From NCBI GenBank assembly GCA_032716605.1, contig CM064509.1:40148924-40212923 (forward strand): a stretch of DNA of 64,000 nt. Direction: 5' to 3'. Numbering within the stretch: the first letter of the stretch is position 1; each line of letters starts with the position of its first letter. A program made the position numbers and the translations under genes. Below the pieces are notes generated by a model. The model saw only the letters and a list, made by a program, of their open reading frames with translations, did no database searches and was not told where the DNA came from. Source of the stretch: Paralithodes platypus (lineage: Eukaryota; Arthropoda; Malacostraca; Decapoda; Lithodidae). Shown piece by piece: positions 32,413 through 43,072 of this stretch.

Positions 32413-34469
32413 GTGTTTAAGGATGAGATCTGTGCAGCATGTGAGGTGTGTGGAGTGAGGAGAAGAGGGAGGGGAGTGAAAGGTACAGCATGGTGGACAG
32501 AAGAGGTAAGAATAGCTGTGGAAGAAAAGAAGAAAGCATATAGAGAGTGGTTGTGTAGTAGAGGGAATGAAGATTTCGAGAGACAGAAACGAGCAAGGTA
32601 CGTGGAGAGTAAGAGGGTGGTGAACAGAGTAGTGAAGGAAAGTAAGAGAAGAGTAGATGAGGAATTTGGAAGGAATCTGAGTGTAAAATGGAGGGAGAGT
32701 AAGAAACTGTTCTGGAAAGAAGTCAAGAAAGTTAGGGAAGGTAGCAAGGGAAACAGTAAGGGTGTGAAATATAAGAATGTGAGAATGCTAGCCGAGAAGC
32801 AAGAGGGAGTCGAAAGATGGAGGGAGTACTTCAATGAGTTGCTAAATGTAAGGAATGAAGAGCCAGCAAACATAGCTGGATATGGTATGGGAGGGAGACG
32901 AAGAGAAGTAGTGGAGGAGGAGGTGGGGATCAGGAGGTCAGAAGTGTGGGAAGCCATGAAAAGAGTGAAGTTGGGGAAAGCACCAGGAACAGATGGAGTG
33001 TGTGGGGAAATGTTGAGGTATGGTGGTGAGATAGTGATTGAATGGGTATGGAAAATTTGCAAACTAGCATGGGAGAAGGGGAGTGCACCCGATGACTGGA
33101 AGACTGGCATAATAGTCCCCCTATATAAGGGCAAAAGGGAAAGAGGAGTGTGTGGTAACCACCGAGGAATATGTCTTCTAAGCGTAATAGGGAAGGTATA
33201 CAGTAGGGTAGTGATTGAGAGAGTGAGAGTGAGAACGGAGAAATGGATAGGCGATGAGCAGGGAGGTTTTAGGAAGGGAAGAGGATGTGTAGATCAGATT
33301 TTTACCCTGAATTGTGTTGTGGAGAAATATCTGCAGAAGAAACAAAAGGTGTATGTTGCCTTTATGGACTTGGAGAAGGCCTATGACAGAGTGGATAGAG
33401 AAGGTTTGTGGAAAGTACTTAGAATATATGGAGTAGAGGGCAAGTTGCTGAAAGCAGTGAAGAGCATGTATGAGGGTGCAAAGGCGGCAGTACGTGTGGA
33501 GAGTGAGCAGAGCGAGTTTGACCTGAATGTTGGTTTGAAACAGGGATGTGTGATGTCCCCGTGGTTGTTTACTGTATATATGGATGGAGTCATGAAAGAA
33601 ATCCTATCAAGAGCAGTGGATGTTGGTGTATCACTGATTAGGGAGGGAATTGAGTGGAAGCTACCTATACTGCTGTTTGCGGATGATACAGTTCTGATGA
33701 GTGATAATGAATGGGAGTTGCAGGGTCTGGTAAATGAGTTTGGAACAGTGTGCGAAAAACGGAATTTGAAGGTAAATGCAGGGAAGAGCAAGGTTATGGT
33801 TTTCGAAAGGGGTGAAGTCACAGAGTGTGAGGTGAAGCTGAACGGTCAGGCTATGGAGATCGTCAACTCTTTTAAGTATCTGGGCAGTGTGTTGAGTAAA
33901 GATGGGACTATGGATGAAGAAGTGCGGGAGAGGGTACAACAGGGGAAGAGGGTTGTAGGAACGCTGAAAGCAGTAACAAGAAATAGGGTGGTCAGTATGG
34001 AAGTGAAGAAGTCCTTGCATGACAGTGTGGTAATCCCGACACTGACTTATGGAAGCGAAGCATGGACGTTGGTTGAGAGACTCAGACCAAGAGTGAGAGC
34101 AGTTGAAATGAATTACTTGAAAGTGTGTGCGGAGTTACATGGAGGGATAGACAGACTAATAAGGAAGTAAGAAGGAGGTGTGGTGTGGAGGTAGATTTGC
34201 TGGAAAGTGTGAAAAGGAACAACTTGAGATGGTTCGGCCATATGGAACGTATGGAAGGCGAGAGAATGACTAAGAGGGTGTACGAGAGCGAGGTGGAGGG
34301 ACAGAGAGGGAGAGGTAGACCGAAAGAGAGGTGGAAGGATGGAGTGAGGAAGTATATGAACGAAGGCGGTGCTGGTTGGGGGGAGGGGCATCGACTGACT
34401 GGGGACAGAGGTGCATGGGGGCGGTTCGTTCGTGGCCACCCCTTCGGGGATCACAGCGTCGGGCAATAG
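32413..34469 (+). pseudogene. R1 LINE reverse transcriptase ORF, one frameshift near the end
   Basis: The frame 32413-34170 (585 residues) carries the complete RT domain. Blocks are KLGKAPGTDGVCGEMLRYGG, GNHRGICLLSVIGKVYSR, AFMDLEKAYDRVDR, LKQGCVMSPWLF and the palm LLFADDTVL (FADD codons at 33676-33687, residue ~422). Relative to the copy at 59582 a one-base difference near 34118 shifts the frame. The C-terminal RWFGHMERM...KRVYESEVEGQR region therefore continues separately at 34125-34469. The endonuclease is missing because of the 5' truncation. Products of this type are often annotated as craniofacial development protein 2-like or RTE reverse transcriptases. Confidence 0.88.
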
Positions 34470-34481
34470 ATAGATAGATAG
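32413..34481 (+). mobile_element. RTE-like LINE, family R1, 5'-truncated, 11-bp target duplication
   Basis: ATATTTTCCAG at 32402-32412 is repeated at 34482-34492. The element begins within the region between endonuclease and RT, so the endonuclease is lost. It ends with the 3' UTR sequence GGGGATCACAGCGTCGGGCA and a GATA-repeat tail. Very similar to 59571-60919. Confidence 0.95.
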
Positions 34482-34492
34482 ATATTTTCCAG

Positions 34493-35202
34493 GATTTCTT
34501 GTTTGTTGTCAACTTTATTACACTCAGTTAGTCTCTCATACTTTCTCATCTCCTATATTTGTTTTCCTATTAAAAAAAAAAAAAAAAAAATCCCTTCTCT
34601 CCTGTTTTTTATTCCTATTTGTCTTATTCTTCCGTACCTTTCAACCTTACTCTGTTTATTGTTTCACCCCTTGTCTACTTTGTCTCCTCTTTCCTGTTTA
34701 TTTTGCCTTTATTCTTTCACATAAAAGGATCTATCACTTGTCTTAACCTTCTCAACTACATTAAATTCCTGGTCTTTGTTTAGTTCCCATTTGTCTGTAA
34801 TATGCATAATTTTCACTTTTCTCCTGGTATTCTCTTATTGCCCTTACCCTTTGTTTGTATGCCATCCTCTCTCTTGCCCCCTCTCTATTTCCCTTCTTAG
34901 CCGTGTCTTTATATTGTGTCGTCCCTGTGTTGGTTTGTTTATGTTGAAGTTTTACAATATAATTATCACAGAGGGCCGTATTCCTACAGAAACCCATCAT
35001 TGTTCATGGTAACTAATCTAGTTTTGCCGTCTTCCTAGGCAGTCAATATGATGCGCTAGATTTGTTTATGATTGCAATGAGAAGCACTGGAACATTATGA
35101 AAATACTTTGATTGCAATTACAAGAATTGTCTTATCCTCGTTTTGGTTTGTTTATTTTGCAAGTTTTACATTTTAATATAAATTTATAAATTATTGTTTC
35201 AC
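34493..35202. other. Intergenic pyrimidine-rich sequence
   Basis: An A tract at 34571-34590 and long CT-rich stretches (34600-34900). Short open frames in this segment look fortuitous. Confidence 0.5.
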
Positions 35203-35206
35203 TTAA

Positions 35207-35677
35207 CCCCTCAGACCCGGAAGGGCTCTTAAACACCCATAAAAAACACACCCGAGCTACCCGGAAGGGCTCTTGGACACCCATGAGCTCAAAGCCTGTA
35301 AGCTTGGTGTGCGAGGCGTCGGTCCGACGCATGTAAACAACAGCCGGCTGGACCGACGCCCCGCATCTCCGGCCACAAGAAGGAGTGTGTCGCTTGTTCG
35401 TGTGTGCCTGTATGTTATTGTTAAGTATCGAAAAGTAGTGTAAAGTGGCTGTTTTTGCCATAAAGTTATCTCCAATGAAATCATCATCACAACTGAACCA
35501 GTTGACTTAGAGAGCTCTACTTAATGCCATTCTACAGGTACAAAACACATCTACGCTTGGGGATGCGCGGGAATGCGGAAGCAGTCAGAATAACAAAGAT
35601 ACGGTAGCCTAGGCGTAGACGTTTTTCGGCCAAAACCCCCAGGTTTCGGTATGGAATACATAGCCGGAGCTGGAGGG
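35207..35677. mobile_element. TTAA-flanked MITE, ~471 bp
   Basis: TTAA at 35203-35206 and 35678-35681. The ends are CCCCTCAGACCCGG and, inverted, CCCTCCAGCTCCGG. An internal ~28-bp direct repeat (CCCGGAAGGGCTCTT at 35216 and 35260) is present. The interior is homologous in reverse to the MITE at 28330. Confidence 0.88.
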
Positions 35678-35681
35678 TTAA

Positions 35682-36256
35682 GCGTTGTTTCCACATAGCG
35701 ATTTTGATTAGTTGTTTTGTCTTTTTACTGTGTTCATGTAGGTTTTGGTTTGTTTATTTTGCAAGTTTTACATTATAATATGATATTGACTGGCTTTCAA
35801 TTATGACAACCGATGATAGTGATGGGTTTTGTGTAGGAATTCTGGCCCGAGTACAAACATAGTATACCCTGCATGGAGTGAATAAAACAGGATAATCCAT
35901 CTATCTATCTATCAATATGTTCAGGCCCAATCCTCACTTTTCCTATTTTTATTTTGTATTTTCTATTTTTTTTTTTTTATTTTTTTTTTTTTTATTTTTT
36001 TTTTTTTTAACTAGTAATAATTAATAATACTGTAGTAATACCATTAATGTAATATGCAAAGCTCAATATTATACTGCAAGGTTGTGTTAAAGGTTATGTG
36101 AAAAAGTTTATAAGTAAATAATGTAATGTATTTTGTCTGCCATGGTCATATCCCTTAGCGGGGAAAGTAGATTGTCGATGGTGTTTTTATTCATTTTGTG
36201 TGGGATTTTTGATAAACTGTCATTTCCAGACATTGGCATCCTAGTTGTGCTTAATA
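35682..36256. other. Intergenic, low-complexity T tracts
   Basis: T-rich run at about 35965-36009 and ATCTATCTATCTATC at about 35898. No gene seen. Confidence 0.5.
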
Positions 36257-36543
36257 ATTGCCGACTTACGAGTTTCGTTCTATAAGGAAGTTGGAGCTGT
36301 AGACAACTAAATTTAACAACATTTACAGCTAAAACACGGTCGTAGTACATATATAAATACATAAAACACGGTCGTAGTACATATATAAATACATAACACG
36401 GTCGTAGTACATATATAAATACATAACACCCAATTCAACATACCATTTAGCCATCAGAAACCTACATTATTCTTGCATTTCTGTTTATTATCGATGTTCA
36501 CTGCTCCAACTTCCTTATAGAACGAAACTCGCAAGTGGTCAAT
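36257..36543. mobile_element. MITE family M1, second copy with internal triplication
   Basis: The ends ATTGCCGACTTACGAGTTTC and, inverted, ATTGACCACTTGCGAGTTTC continue ~20 more bases. Inside, a ~30-bp unit (ACACGGTCGTAGTACATATA) occurs three times in tandem, against once in 19753-19980. Confidence 0.9.
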
Positions 36544-36651
36544 TCCTTGGGGTCTCATGTCACATAATTCCTCCTTTATAATCACTGAAGGTCATTTAGT
36601 AAATTTAATTTAATACCAAGGAAAAAAAACAATATTTCAATTTAGCCTAAC

Positions 36652-36870
36652 ACCAAGGTTTCTTAAGGGGACATATGGGCCTGTTTTCTGGACCACTTTC
36701 TCCCTCGTGTTTAGCTCCATTAGTTTTCAGATGTTAAGATGTTTGCCCCATTAGTTAGTCAATTTTAAGACCTTTCGCCCCATTTCTTCGTCAATATTTA
36801 GACCTTTCGTGCTATTTAGGCGTCGAATTTTTCCCTGGCGAACGAAAGTGAGCCTGTAATGTTTGAAGAA
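36652..36870 (+). repeat. Interspersed repeat, family X, longest copy
   Basis: Begins TTCTTAAGGGGACATATGGG. Related to 19015-19116 and to the reverse of 20190-20405. Ends near GAGCCTGTAATG. Confidence 0.7.
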
Positions 36871-36886
36871 CCCGGCCGAGACACAC

Positions 36887-37462
36887 GGTTCACACGAGCA
36901 TGTTTTTTCCAGTCACCCGGTGGAAACTGGTCACTGGAAACCCAAATTTTGCCAGAATCTTAATTTCCTTGTAAAATGGAAGAGAAGCAATATGTTGGTT
37001 TCTTGAGTTTCCTGTTACTGGCATATGTTTTCAGATCCAAAGGCTAAGTCGCCTCTTCTACGAAACTAAAAACTAAAGACGTTCAGTAATACGTTTGTTT
37101 ACATCACCCCAAGGCCCCCACAGTCCATGTGTATTCCACTACATCCCAAGCACCAGAAGCATCAGGTTTATCTTCGCCTTTTCTTAACTACAGTATGTCT
37201 GCCAAAGCACAATGCATCCGATCAATTGACTGGCCCAAAGATGCACAAATAGCACTATGTGAATTAATAAAGGAGTGCAGAGTAATATGGGGTGCCAGGG
37301 ACCTCCTCAATTGTAAAATTAAATTACGGTAATAAGGCTTTGCTTCGGCTCCCCCCTGTGAACACTTTATCATGCTCGTCTGAAAATTTGCGACAAATAT
37401 CCCCAGCTCTCACCCGGGGGTGGAAACAGAAAATGCTTGTGTGAATCGCCCTCTTGTATTTC
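36887..37462. mobile_element. TIR DNA transposon remnant (~570 bp), possibly PIF/Harbinger-like
   Basis: The left end GGTTCACACGAGCATGTTTT near 36891 and the inverted right end CGATTCACACAAGCATTTTC near 37450 pair over ~25 bases. A fragment of a possible MADF-like coding region lies inside (37129-37332), which is what suggests the Harbinger group; the superfamily is inference. Confidence 0.6.
37129..37332 (+). pseudogene. Possible MADF-domain fragment inside a TIR transposon
   Basis: The frame reads WPKDAQIALCELIKECRVIW then GARDLLNCKIKLR, resembling the first two helices of a MADF/Myb-like domain (LI..y....LWd......K...). Such proteins accompany PIF/Harbinger transposases. Only ~45 residues match, so the call is tentative; it may also be a chance frame. 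Confidence 0.35.
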
Positions 37463-37503
37463 AGAAAGGGTGCAAATCGTGTCCTTGTGCTTGGATGGGT
37501 TAA

Positions 37504-37708
37504 CCCCTTCCGTACCGCGACGTCTTTTTAATTATATTCTAGCTATATTTAGACGATTGTGTGCAGTTTAAGAAGGGTCTGTGGTAGTTGAAAGGGTTGA
37601 TTGAGATAGTTTGAAGCCTTATTATTGCTAGAGGTCCTTTCTATGCTGAATAATATCGTCTAATAGTAGCCAGAATAAAGTTAAAAGACGGCGCCGGTAC
37701 ATAAGGGG
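37504..37708. mobile_element. TTAA-flanked MITE, ~205 bp, long inverted ends
   Basis: TTAA at 37500-37503 and 37709-37712. The ends CCCCTTCCGTACCGCGACGT and, inverted, CCCCTTATGTACCGGCGCCG both continue to TCTTTT. No ORF. Confidence 0.92.
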
Positions 37709-37753
37709 TTAATATAATATTGATAATCATAGATGCAGTCAACTTTTATGGAT

Positions 37754-37988
37754 TTTTTTCTTGCCCCTCAACTTTCTCTTCATAATTGCTGAGGGGCACA
37801 GGGCCCTGGGTGGGGCTTTGGTTTCCCGGGCGTTTCCGCACCCTCCTCGGCTCCCCGCCATGGAGTGGCTTCGGTCACCCAGGCTTTATTGTGGTCGGCG
37901 GGTAGGGTTCTGTGGGGGCGCTCGGTTATGGCCTTGGCCTTGCTCGGGGCCTTGGGGCTGTTCGGCCAGGCAGCATGGGGAACAACAA
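37754..37988 (+). mobile_element. Short LINE-L-derived element (l-min), 5'-truncated, 14-bp target duplication
   Basis: CAACTTTTATGGAT at 37740-37753 is repeated at 37989-38002. The element starts at the CTTGCCCCTCAACTTTCTC region and ends GGCCAGGCAGCATGGGGAAC plus a short AAC tail. 5' truncation with a long duplication indicates LINE-type retrotransposition. Confidence 0.93.
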
Positions 37989-38002
37989 CAACTTTTATGG
38001 AT

Positions 38003-38314
38003 ATTTACAGGTAATGTTTATTGTTTTAATTAATACATTGTTATAATACTTTATTGTTATTGGTGGGGGTTATGGAGTAAAGTGTAAAAAATTTAGAAAT
38101 GCTATATACATTAACCTTGATTAAAATGATATCAGTGTTTGAATCAAGAGAACAAATGATAGCATAGTAACACATAAAATAGTATTTATGGTTATATTTA
38201 CCCAAGTTTACATGAGGTTATTTAGCGACTATGCGAGCAGTATTTACAAAAGTTATAATGTAAAATTTGCAAAATAAACAAGCCAAAACTGGGACGATTC
38301 AAGATACAAGATAA
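38003..38314. other. Intergenic AT-rich sequence
   Basis: Nothing recognised before the short R2 fragment. Confidence 0.5.
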
Positions 38315-38424
38315 ATGGAGGTATTTTGGGTTTTTTATGGATTTGGAAAAAGCATATGATCTTGTGGATTGAGAAGCAGTGTGGAAGGTACTAAGGATTT
38401 ATGAAATTGGAGGAAATTTGTTAA
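38315..38424 (+). mobile_element. R2 LINE reverse transcriptase fragment
   Basis: Reads FFMDLEKAYDLVD, a stop, then EAVWKVLRIYEIGGNLL. The last 23 bases equal the first 23 bases of the window. It is cut at TTAA (38421-38424), where CCTTTAAGCGGCG follows, the left end of another TTAA-type MITE whose right end I could not find. Confidence 0.75.
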
Positions 38425-38935
38425 CCTTTAAGCGGCGAACCTATGCTATTTGAAAGTGTCCGCCGGGCGAGGATATTTTCATACACTCCCGACTAAAATC
38501 GCCATTATCCGATAAATATTGTTATTACTTATTCATATGCGCCTATTTTACTTTTAATATGAAGATATTGACATGTAACAGCAATAAAACAAGTGGGAAT
38601 AGTATTTGGGGGGGGAAAAGACTAAATATTGCCGACCGGTTCATTCATTAGAGTAGAGCCGGCGCAACATACACCCTCCCTCTCTCACTTATCGATATAC
38701 ACTGGCTCTTTGTAAGTGAAGTCTCTTTCTTGCCACGCTCTCTATATGCGTCCAACACGACCTTGAAACCGGGCGGGAGATATTGGCACGGAAAATAAAC
38801 CGATAAACAAGGGTATAAGAGGAAAAATAGGGGATAATTGAGGGGGGGGTTGACACATGTGAAGGAGTGATAGAAGGTATGGAAGGGTATTATCTCAATC
38901 ACATATTGCTTTGTTTTGAGTGCCACTGGGATCTT
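38425..38935. other. Intergenic; probable partial TTAA-type MITE at its start
   Basis: 38425 onward starts CCTTTAAGCGGCGAACC, as in other TTAA MITEs of this window. No matching inverted right end was seen. The rest is unremarkable. Confidence 0.45.
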
Positions 38936-39052
38936 TTAAAAGTTTTTTTTTAGGCCTTGGATCTTAACCCGGGAAGCGTGAGAACACTTCAGAGGTTTTG
39001 GTGGGCAAAGACGACGAACCTCAGATCCAAGGCCTAAAAAAAAAACTTTTAA
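38936..39052. repeat. Foldback element, ~29-bp inverted arms
   Basis: 38936-38964 (TTAAAAG, T run, AGGCCTTGGATCT) is the inverse of 39023-39052; the spacer is ~58 bases. The right arm's last four bases are the TTAA used by the next MITE. Confidence 0.9.
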
Positions 39053-39454
39053 CCCATTGGCTGTGGGTGACGTTCCAGAACGCATAGGCAATTTACAGCA
39101 ATTTCCAGGCTTTAAAAGCCATAGAAATCGAGTGTCAGTGGGCGGGAGTGTGAGGGACCTCCGTCCGACCATCAGAGCAGCCAGCCGCTCACTGAGGTAG
39201 ACTGTGGTCTCACGCGGCTGTCTCGACAGTGTTGCTAAGCGAGTGAAAGCTAATGATTAGCGAGTTTTCCCGAATGTCTATGGCAACGCTGCGGGTGAAC
39301 CCCGCCACCTACGAAGCTCGTTCTGGTGTCATTTTGAAGCTATTTTTGCCTAGTCTTCGGCAGAATACAGTTCAGTTAATGCAGATACTTGATTAATCAT
39401 TCAGGAGTGCCTGAATATGAGATAAATAGCACAAATAAGCCCGCAGCATAAGGG
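39053..39454. mobile_element. TTAA-type MITE, ~402 bp
   Basis: TTAA at 39049-39052; the right flank is ATAA (39455-39458), likely a mutated copy. The ends are CCCATTGGCTGTGGG and, inverted, CCCTTATGCTGCGGG. The interior CGAAGCTCGTTCTGGTGTCA and GATACTTGATTAATCATTCA is shared with 12112-12533. Confidence 0.82.
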
Positions 39455-40011
39455 ATAAAATGCCCCAGTTCACTGTATGGAGATGGTCTTCACAATCTCA
39501 AAAGTCTCACAATCATAAACAATCAATAATATACAACAATATGGTGAAGTCAATAGAGTCACATCAATCAGTATAACATATAGAGGGGATTATCCTCAAA
39601 GCATATATAATGTTAGAGCTGATGCCATCTTGTTGGCTAGATGTGAGCTGTATGGTCATGTGTGTGAGGGTAAAAGAAACGTCGAGCTGCTGGGATGCTT
39701 GTATTGACAGCGCCAAGTGTCAAAAGTGACGTGGCGGCAAAGAACAACAAAAGCACATGATGCGCACAGGCCAGCGAACGTCAAAATACATATAATACCT
39801 TCCGTATATAATCAAATAAAGTTACATCAATATATCCTATACTGTATATATATATAATATATTCTACTAATAAACTAATACATATAATACAGGTAATACG
39901 GGCGGGTGCCCGACCCCGAAAGGGGTTGAAATAGGGGAGCTATCCCCCCGCCAAAGGCGGATTTCTAGGGCCTTTTCTAGCTGATGCTGAGAGGATTGGG
40001 TTCTAGTCATG
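39455..40011. other. Intergenic; contains a short GC repeat shared with the right window edge
   Basis: About 39900-39960 (GGCGGGTGCCCGACCCCGAA) recurs at 63955-64000. Otherwise AT-rich and empty. Confidence 0.5.
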
Positions 40012-40412
40012 TGGTGATGGGCTGGTCTATCAGAGTGAGAACTGAGCGATCTCTGCCATACCCATAGCTTACTCTGACTGTTCCTTTAACTTATATATTT
40101 TCTAGATCTCAAGTGACGGCGTCTTTTCCGTGGATTGACCTCCCAATCTACCAAGATTGGTTGCCAAAGCGTCACATTTTCCCTTGCCCCTCAACTTTCT
40201 CTTCATAATTGCTGAGGGGCACAGGGCCCTGGGTGGGGCTTTGGTTTCCCGGGCGTTTCCGCACCCTCCTCAGCTCCCCGCCATGGAGTGGCTTCGGTCA
40301 CCCAGGCTTTATTGTGGTCGGCAGGGAGGGTTCTGTGGGGGCGCTCGGTTATGGCCTTGGAATTGCTCGGGGCCTTGGGGCTGTTCGGCCAGGCAGCTTG
40401 GGGAACAACAAC
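40012..40412 (+). mobile_element. Short LINE-L-derived element (l-min), full length
   Basis: Begins GGTGATGGGCTGGTCTATCA, has the conserved GAGTGGCTTCGGTCACCCAG block and the shared 3' end CTGTTCGGCCAGGCAGCTTG, and ends in a short AAC run. An R1 LINE 3' fragment follows within ~20 bases, and a fortuitous frame (40157-40654) runs through both. Confidence 0.88.
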
Positions 40413-40430
40413 ATACAGGTAATTTTGTGG

Positions 40431-40669
40431 AACGTATGGAAAGCGAGAGAATGACTAAGAGGGTGTACGAGAGCGAGGTGGAGGGACAGAGAGGGAGAGG
40501 TAGACCGAATAAGAGGTGGAAGGATGGAGTGAGGAAGTACATGAACGAAGGTGGTGCTGGTTGGGGGGAGGGGCGTCGTATGACTGGGGACAGAGGTGCA
40601 TGGGGGCGGTTTGTTCGTGGCCACCCCTTCGGGGATCACGGCGTCAGGCAATAGATAGATAGATAGAAG
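40431..40669 (+). mobile_element. R1 LINE, extreme 3' fragment with GATA tail
   Basis: Encodes the C-terminal MESERMTKRVYESEVEGQRG region and the 3' UTR, ending in a TAGATAGATAGA tail. TTTGTGG at 40424-40430 and 40670-40676 may be its target duplication. Confidence 0.85.
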
Positions 40670-40679
40670 TTTGTGGTGT

Positions 40680-41006
40680 CGACTCGAATACTATTTACCT
40701 CCTGTTGATTTTTAGGGGAACAAGGGGTAGACAATAGTTGATGTGGCCTTCTGCAGGAGTAGGAGAGGCAGCAGGGGCAGCAGCTACCTTTTTGGGCAGC
40801 CCTTGTAGTCGTGATGTTGTAGAACTGTGTGGGGCGTCTTGGGCTAGTGTGGTGGTGCAGATATTGGTGTTAGCATCTTCTTGTTTTTGCCCACTTAATT
40901 TGAGGGGCTCCTCTCTAGGCAAAGTTGAAGGTGTTGGAGATGATTTGGAGGTGCCGGAGGTAGTTTCCCGGGTTCATGCTGTTTTGGCCTTACATTGTTT
41001 GCATGG
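40680..41006 (-). repeat. Older repeat/coding remnant interrupted by the Gypsy element (left part)
   Basis: The minus-strand frames here continue beyond the Gypsy element at 58118-58680 once its CATGG duplication is collapsed. I do not recognise the protein. It is Ser/Pro/Thr/Gln-rich and could be a LINE first ORF. Confidence 0.4.
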
Positions 41007-43054
41007 TGAAATAACAGAGAAACAGTTACCCAAGCATTCACCACCACCAAGCCGTTTTCCCTCTCATCCTACCACACCTCCTCACCACAGTGGAAGAATG
41101 AGAAACAGTGGCAGAGTAGAGGAAAGAACCAGGAACGAAAGGACCCGCGGACATCACCAGGTGACGCATCGGAGGCAGGGTTCCCTTCCACACCGCCAGG
41201 GGAGAAACAACTCATCTCCCTGTACCAACAATGATATACCCTACAAATCCGGAACACGAATTGCCACCATCAATATGACACGTCCTCCAACACCAGAAGG
41301 GAACTTAATCATCACCATCAACAATTCCAAAGTCCAGGAAAATAACAGCAAGAAACGTAAAAGGCAGGACCCCCAACTCATCAAGGACACAACAGCCAGC
41401 CCAGACAAACGTGCTCGGGCTGTTACCAAAGAGAGGGACTGTCCTCCAACACCAGGAAAGGACATAATCGTCAACCAGGACAATGCCAAAGCACCAAGAA
41501 AAGAGAGAAGTGAGATAGACAGGCGACAACAAGAATGGCACCACCAACACTGTATCTACCCCCGCCCTTGTTACCCGTCCCGCGTCCGCTCTGGGACAAA
41601 AGAAACAAGAGAGTAGGGTCTAGACAGTTCCCCCCCACTTCAAGCCTCAAGGAACTAACTGCCCTACAACATCCTACCCCTAGGCGCCTTTCTGATGCTC
41701 AACCACATCACCCCCGAGGCCCTGAGAAACGGTATGACTATGACGGAAGATTTTAGGATCGACATCTCAATCTAGAGCTGTTCTTGACACCCCGGGTAGA
41801 AGGACAGATTCGAAAGTTGAGGGCACAGTTGAAGAGTTGTTCAGTTTATCGCAAGGCGTAGACACAATTACGAGACTGTAGTCACCCACGGATACTAATT
41901 ATTTTGAGTGGGTATCAACAAGCTGGTTTATTAGAGCCTTCTGGGTGAAGTAATCTAATATTCTCGGCCTACCTCAACCCCGGTGCTATTGTGGATATAA
42001 GCAGACAGTCAGGTACTAGCAAGCTTTATCCGGGATAGACCAAACCACAAGTAATTCATCAAAGTATTTATAAAGACCGGAGTTGTCAGGAGTTACTCCT
42101 GCGTTCGCTCGATTCTATTGTTGCCACGGCTTGGGCTAGGTAACATAGTATTTAAGGTCTGAAACCCAAGTACTCAACTTAAACTGGGGGAACCCAGTCA
42201 CGTCAGGACAACCCCACGGCCAGCGGATCTACCCAAGATTGGATTACTAATTCTACACACATTGGATTAATTATTCTACACATCGAAAGTGAAGTTATTA
42301 TACCATAAAGGTTATAGAAGATCGAATTGTGAAAAGAGAATATACTTGGCATATTATCAGAGAGAAAGTTACCAAGATCAAAAGTGAAAGTAATTAAAAA
42401 TATATCTACTGCGTATATGATAAAAAGTATTCTGGAAACATCGGATACTGCGCATGTATAGAAAAAACGAGAGAAAGGAAGCTCTAGTGAAACCCAAAGA
42501 AATCAGGGAAGTACCGATAATAATTCTGTTAAAATTAATAACATCAATTCAAGTTAACTTATGCATAAGCACCACAGTGATTTAACATCAGAAAAATAAT
42601 TACGTTCAGCTTCCAAATCCAGAACAACTCTACGCAGGTAAATACCAAAAGTTCACATATATAATTACTACGTAATCTTTGTAAGCACAAGTGTAAATCC
42701 TTGATTGAAAGGAGTGCTATTATTATCTCTGAAATAAATACAGGACAAGTGTAATCTTTCAGTTCGAAAGCGGTCCCTAATACTTACTTAGATATTACAT
42801 AGAATAATCCGTCTTGCGAGTCAGACGTAGTGGAGCCTCGTTCGTGCACTTATTGTTTTGTTCTTGACTATTGTTGTTCTAGTATTTACGTATGCGATAT
42901 TCTTGTGCAAATAAACGGAATATGAATATACGTCGTGTGATAATTATCCTCTATTGTCTTTCTGTGTCTGTGGTAAAACAATAAAATTTCTCCAGTTAGG
43001 AAGAGCCCACTTGATCAAAACCAATTTAACCCCAGTAAAAAACCTGGCATAACA
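41007..43054 (+). repeat. 5' LTR of the Gypsy element, 2,048 bp
   Basis: Uninterrupted copy, starting TG and ending CA, aligned along its whole length with 50777-58117 minus insertions. It carries the first half of a basic open frame (ATG at 41098) disrupted near 41576, where the 3' LTR copy is still open. The 3' half is AT-rich. Confidence 0.95.
41098..41756 (+). pseudogene. LTR-internal ORF, 5' LTR copy, frameshifted
   Basis: Same protein as the intact frame at 50865-51530 in the other LTR, continuing here in a second frame from about 41575. Basic, with KKRKRQDP (nuclear-localisation-like). It has two diverged PPTP..-..II..N..K segments and the end EKRYDYDGRF. Function not recognised. Confidence 0.55.
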
Positions 43055-43072
43055 TTGGCGGCAGCTGGTGGT
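43055..43072 (+). other. Putative primer-binding site
   Basis: TTGGCGGCAGCTGGTGG follows the 5' LTR directly, as Gypsy primer-binding sites do. The cognate tRNA was not identified. Confidence 0.6.

Noticed and set aside
32400..33134. Long minus-strand frames (32400-33134, 33381-33821)
   Set aside because: Shadows of the R1 reverse transcriptase; Ser/Leu-rich composition mirrors the Glu/Arg-rich sense strand.
40157..40654. 165-residue frame as a gene
   Set aside because: It is a chance fusion through an l-min element and an R1 LINE 3' fragment.
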